NCBI GenBank assembly: GCA_019648995.1
Contig: BLXT01007882.1
Coordinates: 2,142,846-2,173,495, forward strand
Origin: Plakobranchus ocellatus
Lineage: Eukaryota > Mollusca > Gastropoda > Plakobranchidae
Length of the DNA: 30,650 nucleotides
Reading direction: 5' to 3'
The notes beneath the pieces were generated by a model, which searched no databases, was not told the DNA's origin, and saw only the letters and a list, made by a program, of their open reading frames with translations. Positions 11,601 to 23,600 of this stretch are shown one piece after another; positions within the stretch are counted from its first letter, which is position 1; the number at the start of each line of letters is the position of its first letter. The position numbers and the translations under genes are program-made.

Positions 11601-14600
11601 TTCATGAGGTACACGGTTTGCTCTAGGAACACGCTGAGGTTCCTCCTATGAAGCAAGAACAGGGAAATAACTGTTGAAATATGTGAAGCAAGTGGAAAAA
11701 CTGGCCACGATAAAATACACTTTCCTAAGGTCACCAACCAGATTTTTTAACTGTGTCAAACATTCTTTTACAAAGGTTATAGGAGAACTTTTAAGTTAAA
11801 AGTTAATGATTCTGATAAAAGGAACAATATTTATTAAACATACTCACGCCACAAAACCTCTCACTTTATGGTCTTTTACTTACATTTCATTTGATAGGGT
11901 TCATACTACTTTGCAAGATACTACTACAACTGCTATGATGAATGCCACTAAATGCTGCAATTCTGTTTGAGTAACATTGAGGTATAATTGAAGTACAATT
12001 GGATATTAGGAGTAGAACTCATGGGAAAAAAAGATTGGTCCGCGCCTCTTCACTTTGAATGGGCTTACAGTGTTGATGGGTGACCATTTTGTCAGTGATC
12101 GTGTTGTCACAGCTATGTTTGAAGATTATTTGGTTTATTTACAGAGCAAAGATGCACCCAAAACTTAATTTTTAAACATAAAGCATTACTCACAAACTCA
12201 AAATTTATGTATTGATTAGTTCAATTTTTCCACATATATGCCACTAGAAAGTCTTTTGAAGAAAAAAAAATTGACAACCAATGTTTTGGCAAACTCTCAT
12301 GCATCTATCATTAAGGAAAAAGGAAAGAATGACAAGAGAGGCATCATAAGTTAACATGTAGATTAGTGGCTTCTATCAACCTTTGAAAAAAATGCTGCAG
12401 GCATAAGAAGCCATCCCTGAGTATGAAACGGATTCATTCCTTTCAAGTGTTTTCCAGGTTGGTGCTACATGCACATCTCTAAGCACCGATCATAACCATC
12501 AATCACATTGTCCAAAAACAAATAGCATGTAGCAATGTTACTGACCATGCAGAATATGACCAATAAACATTATGGTATTAAATAAATAAAACATTGATCA
12601 GATGACTGGGAAAAGTTAATGATAGATTTTGAGAACATTTTCCACAGCCATTTTACATATAGGCAAAGAGTACAAAATAAGATTTGTATCTATCTTGACC
12701 AGGACCATTTTTCAATGTAATTTTAACACTTTTCCATAACTTGGTGCCAATCGGCAAGAAGTTCTGAAATTCATTATCTATGCCACTAAACATAAAATGT
12801 CTTTCAACTCTTACCTATAATTCCTATAACTTAATGCAAAAACATGTTATCACTTTTCATAATCTTTCGTTACAGACACTACCATATTTTTAGTATGATG
12901 GCTGAGGAAAATAGGCCATGAGGGTGGTTTTTTTTTCCTTGATAGTGTGTTTGCTCCAAATATGTAATCAATAAGCCTTCACAAGATTTTTTCTGTGGCA
13001 AAACAGAACACTCACAGATCCTCTTTCAACTGCTCTAATTAAATCAAAAGTAAAGTTACTAATCACCTGTGGCACCGTCTCTTTCTGTAGACGTATGCGA
13101 TTCTTCAAAGCAAATGCAGGCGACTCTGGAATAGTAGGGGGTGCTGGCTCCACTGGTTTTACACCCTGCCATTAAAATACAGTGATAATTAAAAACCATT
13201 TCAGAACTTTACTTTTGTTTCACAGATAAACAGATACTGCATGTCAATGCAAACTATTGAATATGTAAAAACAGCCATTGAAATGTTACTTGAAATATCA
13301 ACAATGAATATGTCAACACAATTGTCTTCATCTCAGAACCTGGGGAATGGAAGACATAAACCGTGGGTTGTTGCTTCCCCCCCCCCCCCAGCTTTCTAAT
13401 CTATTTTGACCTGCCTGCTTAGTTTGTTAATAGGTCAAAATACTTGCATTTGGTTGTGTCATATTAGAGGCCATTATTTGCAGAAATATTAAAAATATGA
13501 CACTGTCACACTCTATGCCCTCCACTTGAGGAGGAATATACCATCTCCCAGTCCAGAGGGAACTTGCCATTTGTCACCTTTACCACAAAATTGTGCTCAG
13601 TCTCCACTTATGGTGACTTTATATCTCCAAATATTTTCAACTTTTGATTGGTGATATTACTAGATATTATTTGCAATTTTTGCAGCTGTCACTATGTAGA
13701 AAATGTGGAGCAGTTTGATATGGTTTTGAGGCCACATATCAACAAAATGAAATGATAAAGAAATTGAAAACCCTTATTATGGATTTAATTTTGATTCTTA
13801 GCAATTTGGAATTTACAACAAGTGTTTTTCTTACTTTCATAAAAATTTTGAGATTTTTTTGATGCAATTAGATCTAATCAGGAGATTTTTAGTTGGTTTT
13901 TTTTGTGTTTTATTGTGTGGATTTTTATTGGAAAAATAACTGTGAGGTCAAGCATAAGCTGGCTTGATAACTCAAATATTAAATGGAAAATTAATTATCC
14001 AGTGCTTCCAATGATAAATGAAGAAAACAACAGATTTTTTTCTTCTCTTTTGCTAGGTGGCGGACAATGCTTAGGGCAGGAGCAAACCTAGCAGGGTCTG
14101 GGGAGATACTCCCCCAGATTTTTTTAAAATAGGGCTGCAAATAAAGCCATTTGGAGGCATCAATTTCACTTACATTTTGATTAACCCTGAAGTTAAGAAA
14201 TATCTTTAGAACAGCATTTAAAATTCTGCGCAAGACTGAAAATGCAGAAATCCGCAGAAAGGCACATTTCCTTTTCTTCTTGCTTCTTGGCTGAAAACAA
14301 TCTGACTACTACCAATTATGCATTGGGTAAGGGCAAATAGTTTTCTTTTACCCAACAATTCTACCACTCAAAACAGGGCCTTAGCAAGTTGTCATGTACC
14401 ATCTTAAAAGCTACTTTTCACTTTTTTAAAGTCATGGTATTAATTATAGTTTTTCAATAATAATGTCACACTCCTAGGAGCCATTAAGCTGATTCTCATA
14501 CGGCAGAAACGCGAGTGACTGGAAGCACTGATTATCATCTGTGAATGGTTTCATGGAAATTACTAAGTATTTGAGACATACGGCTGTAAACCATCTTCAC

Positions 14601-17600
14601 TACAAAAAAATACTCAGATAAGCCTTAAAAACTCATGAAAAGAAGATCATGAAAAAAGCAAGCAGCCTTTTTAAGACTATGTGTACTTAAATTAAACCCC
14701 TTTATTCATTTATTTCTGAATGCTCAAAAATCTTTGAAAATGTTTCTCAATTTCAAAGTCATAGGTGCAACATCACAAATGATCTTTTTTTATTCATATA
14801 TCTTTCAAAATTAAATTTTCAATAGATTTGTCACGGAAAAAATTTACATCACTCATTAACCCTCTCTTTTCAATTTATAACAAATCAGTTCATTCTTTTT
14901 TTCCTTAAAACTTTCAAAGTTGGATAAAGAAACCAACTAGTTATTTGATAAAAATAAAATAATTGGTTGAATATTGCCTATTTTTATTTTTAAAATGACG
15001 AGCAAACAGTATATATACATCTAAAAGGTTTAACACCTACAATAAGTCACAGTTTTTTGTTCAACTTTTTTCCCCCCAAGACATGCTTTCCCCAGGGTTT
15101 ATTTTATATATATATTTTTTTTCATTGATGCACCCTTGTATTCTCTCTCACTACTTTCAAGAAACTCTTGGACTTTCCTCATCATTATTCTACTCAAGAC
15201 TGAACAGTAAAAAATGTTTTACTGTACAGATGAATTATATTTTCACGGTGCAGAAGAAGCACGTTCTCTTTTAAATACAATGCAGAGGAAAAAAGGAAAG
15301 TAGGAGTAAGAGCTTAAACAAAGGACCATTTTCTCACATTTTGAGGTCTTTTGACATATCAGCTTTATTTTAAATTGACATATTATTAATAATCTTTTTC
15401 CATATCAATTTTTAAAAATTAAAGAATAATAAAATACCCTGAGAATTTAAAAGTCAATATTCAAACAATTATTTTATTTTGATCAAATAACTAGTTTGTT
15501 TCTTTATCCAACTATATAAACTTATTGAATCATCTCTATTGAACACAACAAATGCTCTTACCAATTGTCCTTGAAAAATTTTAGGATTGACAGGCTTTGC
15601 TTGAAAGCGATGATGGTCATCTTCTACGGCATTCAATGCTTCTCTCAAGTCACCTGTGCTCATAGAGCGACGTCGACTTAAAGCAAATTCAGATGGGATT
15701 GTTAGAGGACGAGGCTCTACCTTTGGAACTCCCAGATTAGGCTGTTGAAGGACTCTTTGATTCACGGGGTGGGCCTTAAACTGCTCTCTAAAATGAAGAA
15801 AGAAAAATATCTCACATGAAAAAGTCATTCACAGTTCTTGGTCTGGTCAAAGCACATTTCCTTTTCTTCCTGCTTCTTGGCTCAAAACTATCTGACTACT
15901 TATCAATTATGCATTGAGTAAGAGCAAATAGTTGTCTTTTAATTAACAACTCTACCACTTGAAGCAGGGCCTTGGCAAGTTGTCACGTACCATCTTTAAA
16001 GATACTCTTCACCTTTTTGAAGTCATGGTATTAGTTATAGTTTTTCAACTTTATTATTGAATGTCCCACTCCTAGTGGCATTAAGCCAATTCTCATATAC
16101 CAAAGTAAAACAAGCCGAGATTCAAGATAATTAGGGGTTGAATATCTCACCAGAGGAACCTTAAAAATGCATAACTGAAGACATAGGCATGTACTCATTC
16201 TTTTCACTGCTAAAAAAAATTTATGCAGGTTTGTTAGTCTTTATTTAACAGCAAGCATATTCATAATTGTCTGACATTATCAATATCAGATATAAACAAG
16301 TAGCATATCAATGCATTGTGAAAGACAGGATATAATAACCATTAAAAACCTACTTTTGGTGTTTCTCGAATTCAATGCGCTCCAACTCTTCTCTTGGGAG
16401 TGCATGAACAGTCCTGGTACGACCTCTGGATGCGAGATTTGGGCTCTGAGCAACTGTTAATCTGGGAGACTGTCTTGTGCGGATATCATTACTTTTATCT
16501 GTCCCAGGTTTAGCCCTAGAAGCAGATCGTGGTCGAGCACCACCAGCTACTATTGGAAAAACCAGAAAAAAATTTTTCTGATCTTCAAATCGTGACTATT
16601 TTTCAAGAGGAAAATTGAAAAACTTAACTATGAAAAATCAGATTCCATATCAAACTAATGTTATTAAAGTGTTCAAGAACTCCCTGGTCATTTACTTTGC
16701 TAAAATTTAAAAAATAAAAAATGTTAAATTCCTTATAAGTATTCACACTAATCAGCCAGATGAACTCGGATAATTTGTATAAAAACCAGTTTTAAGAGTA
16801 ATTGCCTCAAGTCCATTTAGAAATTCCTTTCAATTTTACCAACGGTGGAGCCAGGAAAAACATTGAACTTTTGAAGCTTCAATAGACTGGAAGGGAGAGC
16901 ATGCTTTTAATGATTTATTATGTGTATGCATGTACAATTTAAAAATAATTACCATTAAGAGTAGGTTCATATTAATCTAACTCCTGTACAAAGCCAAAAT
17001 ACTGGCTTGACCATGAGGAAAATTTGTGAGGCCCAGCAAGCCCAATAATTGCTCCAACCTGGTATCAGAGGGAAGCCACTATATTGGTTTGCACTTTTGA
17101 CTTAATTAAAAGTCAAAGTTCTTTATCATTTAGGTCTCGTGGATGACTGTGTTATCTCTTAACTTTAAACTAGCAAGCATGGTGTGATGTGGAGCCCTTT
17201 GAGATGGGACTGATGAGAAGAGAGGGTTCGTGTTTTGCCCTGCCTCATTGTCTTGATGCATCTTTTATAAGTGTTTACAACGAAGTATCAGACTAGAAGA
17301 GTAAGTGTGTGTGACGGGGCTGGTGGATGCTTTGTGTGTTCTTAATTTTAGAGTAAGAGCAAAATTACTGTCCCATTCTAGGTAGAGGGTAGGGCAAGAA
17401 TACCGCTCTTCTCATTGGCAATATATGTACACACAAACACATCATGTCAATAACCAACGACACTAATGCCAATACTACAAGTAAAGGTGTACATGTCATA
17501 CTTTATTACTTGAAAACTGAGAAAATGGATTACGATTTGAATGATACAATGTGTTCGAAAATGCAACTCAATGACTCAGGCATGGGTGTAGGCCTAGTCT

Positions 17601-20600
17601 TGTTTGAGAATAAGGAGGAAAGTGATGCCCAGTCACTGGCAAAAAGTACATTATATTCTTTCCTTATCTATGTATCAAAAATAGGTTTATGATTTTGTGC
17701 TCGTTTAGATCAAGTTCTAAAATAGATTAGGTATGAATTGTCACTGAAAGATGATGCTGCAAAATGCAGGTAAACTTTTACCTTTGAGGAGAGATGGTTT
17801 GCATAGGCCCAATCTTTTTGCATCATGCGTATAAATTAAATCATAATTCTAAAGTAGAAAAAAGTGAACCGATCTAACAAGTATCTATTTAGTGCATGGT
17901 TTTATTAGTTTTTTTTCTTGTATGCAACAATCATCAAGGATAAATTTCTCAATGCACACCACAAATCACCCAACCCAAACCCTCTCTGACACACTCCATT
18001 ATTTTACAGTGAGCTAGCCATGTCAGCCTAGCACTCACACTATAGCTATACCCATTTTCAAGTGTGCACCTTGGGGTTCAGTTCATATTCAGATAATAAA
18101 AAAGCCAACTCTTTTAGCACCAATATATAAATCAAATTATTTTTCTTCACATCTGGCCAAAGATTTATAAGGCTTACTTAAAGTTGTATGAGCAGAGGTG
18201 GCTCATCTGGTAGGCCACCAAGTAAGAGGTTCAAGGTTTGAATCCCAGTCTGGGCCAAAACAATTTTTCACCGCTCCTCTGTATCCACCCAGCAATAAAT
18301 GGGTAGTTAGGTCTCTTAAGATCAGGCGAAAGTAAAGGAAGCATATAGAGAAATGGCAAACTACCTCATAAAGCCATATTCAGACCAATCAAGACCCTAT
18401 TCCTGGTTTCCTGATACTTGGACTAAGTGTGGGACCCACTTAAAATCTTTATTTATAGTTGTGATAGCAAGCTTAGAAAGTGAAAAGTCACCAATAACTG
18501 GGTCTTTTTGAATGACATAAAAATGTTTTCATTCAACTGCCTAGAGTAATTACCCTTTTTTTTTTACCTCTAAATATAAAAAATTTTTGTTGCGCCATTT
18601 ATCTGGTATATTGCTGAGATGATTTTTTCGTCAACTTTAAGGAAAATAATGAAACACATGTACACAGGTGGGAAAAATTCGAAGTGAAAGCACAATAAAT
18701 TTTATTTTCTGCTAACCCTAATGCTCATGCCCTGATGACAAAGTTCATTTCTGGTTTCTTGTTTTAAAACTTAAGACTTAGTTTAATATTTTTGTATTCT
18801 TAACATTACCTTTTGTTTCATGCACTTTTTTTCTTCCAAACTAAAATCTCCATTTCATTTTTTTGGACTTAGTGGGGAGAAACAGCAATGGAAAAAAAAA
18901 ATGTGGTGACACCAGAACAGATTTCAACCCAGGTTTTACAGAGTACAGAGTGTGGACATACCAAAAGGCATTCAAAGACTGTTTATATGTTTGGATACCC
19001 ATATCAATGTGTAAAATATATATTTTTTTTAAATTAATAAAAGATGTGACTTACATTTTGGCATGGACTTAAACCGCTGTGGTGTCCTTTTGCTAAAATT
19101 TGCAATCTTTTCAGCATCAGATTCAAACTTGGTAACAGGAACCAAACTTTTTGAATGGCTAAGCTTGAAGGGCTGTGGTTGAGTTACATGTCCCAGATGT
19201 GCCTTGGAAGTTGACTTGGCAAGGGAAAAAAATTAATGATCAATTGAAAGAAAATCACAAAACACAAAAGAATCCCTAATTTAAAAAATTGTGATTAAAA
19301 TCTCAGACAACAAGAGGAAAGTTGTGATGTAGCAAATTCTCAACCGGTGTTACCAATAAACCACGGGCAAAACAAAATAATAGAATCTCTTAACAATGTG
19401 GATGAATTATGCAGGCATAATCATAATTGTCACAATACAATTTTTTTATTTTAAAAGGAGACAAGTGTGACTTCACAAGCTATATTCGATTATTTCAAGC
19501 CCTCACTAACTATAAAGTGGCATAAAAAGGAGCGTTGTCGATCCAAGTGCAGTTTTACTTTCCCAAAACTGAAAAAAGGACATAACTAAAATTGTTTAAA
19601 CAATGGAATCCAGTTTCTCCTTTGCCACCAGGTGATGGGTTTTATGCCACAATACATATCTGCCTAGTTGGGATCTTACAATTGAGAACAAAATTATTAA
19701 TTTGGACCTAAAATTAGTAATAGCAAAAACACATACTCATGGAAACTTGGGAGAATCAAAATTGATTTGAATTATAATAGAAAACCTATGCAAATTTCAA
19801 GGCAAGTTTGCCCAATGGCTGCTGTAGAAAAACCTAAACTTCTAAATGCTTAACAGTCAATTGATTACTAGCTTTTCTTACCTTAGAGTCTCGCAGAGTT
19901 GCAGTAAAATCTTTCACTTTCTGTTCAGAAACCATTGAACTGTTTGGTTTCTTAAGTCTGCTATCAGTGCTGAAGTGAAAGCCCTGTGGCATTGTGGCAG
20001 GCTTGCTTGAGCGAAGTGGAAGACCACCTTGGGTGTTAAAAGCCTTTTTGTAAGATTCCTGGAAAGGGGAAAAACCTAAATTTTAAAAAATCTAATGACA
20101 AAAGTGAAGAGTGATTACTTAAATTTTAAATTTCAACATTCCTAAACTATCTCACTAAATGAAGCATGCTTTGAAGCCTGAAAAATGTGACTGATTAAAT
20201 TTTTCATTCATGGTTGGCAGCTCTGTGTAAAGGAAGATTTTGAATCATTTCAATACAGTTCTCTTGGTGCATCTAACTATTTCATGACCATTATCTGAAA
20301 GCTCTTAAACTTAAGCTCAGGAATGCATTTAACCTGACTTTGTTGAAGATCATTGAATCAATTGAAAGCTTTAAAAAAATTAAACATCACACAGTTATTA
20401 AAGTTAAAAAAAAAATTAAGTCGAATCCACTGCAAATTCCATGCCTGTGCTTTTTTCCTCGCTCTGGCTGCCTCTGCCCTCATGGCGGCAATTTTCTCCA
20501 GCTCCATGTCTTCACTAGTCTTGTGAAGGTTAGGTGTTGAAACACTTGGTTTAAACTGTTGGAGTTTGCATCTTGCAGGTGGTTGCCGATTTGCTGTGCC

Positions 20601-23600
20601 TCCTTCTTTGCTTCGCTCATTTTCTTTTGTCAGGCTTAGTTTCTCAATATTAAATCTTTTTCCTGATGAATCATCAGCGATTTGTCCTGTTTTGGACCTA
20701 GTATTTGCTGCAGGAGTGTTTGCAACAGCATGCTCTGATGAAAGTTTTGACTGTTTTTTTGGAGAAGGACATGTAGGTCTGGGAAAAGATGACAGTTAGG
20801 TTTAAAAGATATTTAAATCATAGCCATTCATTCAGTTAAGTGGACATGTTATTTTTCATCTTTTCCAGTAGTCCATAATTGCCTTGTTGCAGTGCAAAGT
20901 TTTATATCAGCCATCATCTGGGCTAGGAAAACACTACATTTTTCTGCCAAAACACTAGCTCAGCATGTTAGTGATTTATCTTATGTTTTTTAAACAGCTT
21001 TGACAAAAAAAAAAAAACAAAAAAAAAAAAAACCAGAGCCCATTCTAATTTAGTCCAAGATACCCTGAGCTAGATTATAAACACTAGAATTCAGGGTCTG
21101 TTTTTTAATTCTAGATATAAGACTGCATGCTTGCAAAGATATGTCTGTTGAAAAAAAGCTCTAGTCCAAGGAGAGTGATGTCACAATGGGAACGACCGAC
21201 CATCAACATGGCAACAGTCAACGATAGTAGGCCTAACAATGATGTTCGCCTACGCTCTGCATCGATAGGTTTGCCACAAACCACCCCAACCTCTCTTCAG
21301 TCTGCAAGATGTATGCTCCATGTTATGAAAAAAAAGGTATAGCCAAGAGCATCATGCATTTAATAAGTTTGAAAAGTTTGTTCCAGTATTAGCAGTTATT
21401 CTTTTTTTCTGAAAGACCTTTAATATTATTGCGTTATTTATGCAGAGAAGCGCTGCTAAATCTAGACTAGGTTTATTTCTGAGAGTATGACCAATCACAA
21501 ATCGACAAAATTCTGTATTTTGCGATGAAAATGCGGATTTCCGAAACGCAGGTCATTTTCACATAAAATTTCGGAACGAATCCAGGATTTCCGTAACAGT
21601 GGGCATGTCTGAATGTGCCTATTGTTTATTTTTTTATAATATAAGTATTATTGGTATTTGGAAAAAAAAAGAAAGTAGGGTCTAGTGGTCTTCTTTTAGC
21701 TAGATCAATTTCTTCTGTATTCTACATGTACAAAATGTTATGGGGAAAAAAATTTAAACATTTAGGGTCAGTTAGTAAGGCTACTCTCTCAAAGATGCTA
21801 TTAAAATATGCAAGATCATTTTCTCAACAAATTACTCAGTTATATGATAAATTTTACAAGCATTTTTACAATCATTTAAAAAAAATATGATATAAATCAA
21901 TTTAATTTACATTCATATTTGTACATGTAAATTAAATCTCAAAGCTATGAATGTCCTTTTTCTTACAAGCCTCTCTTTACATACTTAAAAACGTAGTTTT
22001 AAATATAATACTCCTATTTCATTCACAGTTTCTCAATTTTTCGAAGTCTGTAGAATCTTGTCACAAAAATATGCAGAGAAAAACTTGAATTTTAATTTAA
22101 TCTGCTACTTTTTTGTCCAATTATGGGCCATAGGAAGAAAGCTTTAAGGATCAATGACAAGATATTAAAATTTATGCTTGGTAAAGCAAAAAACACACTC
22201 TAGTCTTAACTATTATGTTTGACGAGCCATACTTTTAACCTTTGGATTTTGTGACACAATATAATCATCTCTGGGGGCTTTGCTTAGATTTAGGGGTTGG
22301 ATTATGATTACTCATTGACAAAATGTCATTCATTTGCCTTACAACACTGTTTTCAAAGTCTCTTTTTCCAATTTTTGATACATGGAAAATTTCCCTGGCG
22401 ATAAGGGTATGCCCAATAGAGAGAAACAAAAAAGGCACTTTCCATACTTTTTATGATGACTCACTACAAGTTTATGAAATTACGATTTTAACGAAACGAA
22501 TCATTTCCTAACAATTTGTGACAGAGAGAGGACCACCAGTACATGTAGTAGTGCAGCTGTGCTGATGATTGTGGCAGTCAGTCGAGAGTTACTGACTAAC
22601 AACAGTCGTCAAGTAGCATAAAACAAATGCATACAGCTGATGGTAGAATGAATACAGTTTAACTTAGCAAAAACATTTTTTTTTTTAAATTAAGAGAAAC
22701 TAATCCATTTTGTCAGCAGATAAAATTTTTTTTTAATGAACGCCTTAAGTCACCTTAACAAGACTGCTGAAAATAAAGCTGTTTAATATTCATAAATTCT
22801 TGAACATGGAAATCTTGTGATAATTACAAAAATAGTGCTACGCACCTTGAAGGATTGGCAACTCGAACCCTTGCAGGTTTTTCATGGGCAACAGCAGTCC
22901 TAAAAACAATATATGAGAATTAAATTCCTTAAATTGTAGTAGACATTTTAAAAACGAAAAAAAAAAAAAAAAGGTAAAAAGCAGAAAATGGTATATTGCA
23001 TACTTTCACATTCTACAATTCACTTAAAACCTTGTATAATCGACAGTTTAAAGACAAAACTGAGGATATTTACCTTGTTGGCTTTTGTGTACTGGCTTGT
23101 GACTTGTTTGAATTCCCTGTAAGTAGAAAAAAATATTTGTGAATTCCTTTAATTTACTGCAGGAATCATAAAAAATACTTTGCTGCAAATTTTTAATTCA
23201 AATATATACTTTTTCGAAAACACCTGAATTAGTTTTTCTTGAGGTTTGTTTTGACTTGAGATTGCACAGTCAAGACAGCGCTGACCACCTGCCCTAGTGC
23301 AGTCTTTATTGGAAAAGTTTTTTCAACAAAACAAAATCCTGCTTGCAATGTTAATAAATAAACAAAAAATCTGAATAACAATACACGCAAGATAAAAGGC
23401 AAGGTGTGTAAAGTAATAGCAAAAATCACTTATAAATTGTATAATACAACAAATTTCTAATTTTCTTTAACCAAACAAAAACTAAAAACAAATTATTTCT
23501 AATGTTCCTTCAATTTCTAGACTGTGCTAACATATTTGAAAGGCTATAAATTCTTAGTGGAAAAAATTAACTAAAATGTTACGCATCAATTTAACTTATA

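Larger units (their letters stand above)
13166..15561 (-). other. TPX2 intron 9
   Basis: 2396 bp. It holds a poly-C run at about 13377, the GC hairpin at 14097, direct repeat copy 1 and otherwise AT-rich sequence. Confidence 0.9.

Noticed and set aside
11328..11651. Plus-strand 107-codon frame
   Set aside because: It overlaps TPX2 exon 11 on the other strand and matches no family I recognise.
18188..18262. Functional tRNA gene
   Set aside because: A-to-B box spacing is short, no cloverleaf with an anticodon arm could be formed, and a SINE body follows.
20566..20799. Plus-strand 77-codon frame
   Set aside because: It is antisense to TPX2 exon 5, which has homology and splice sites.
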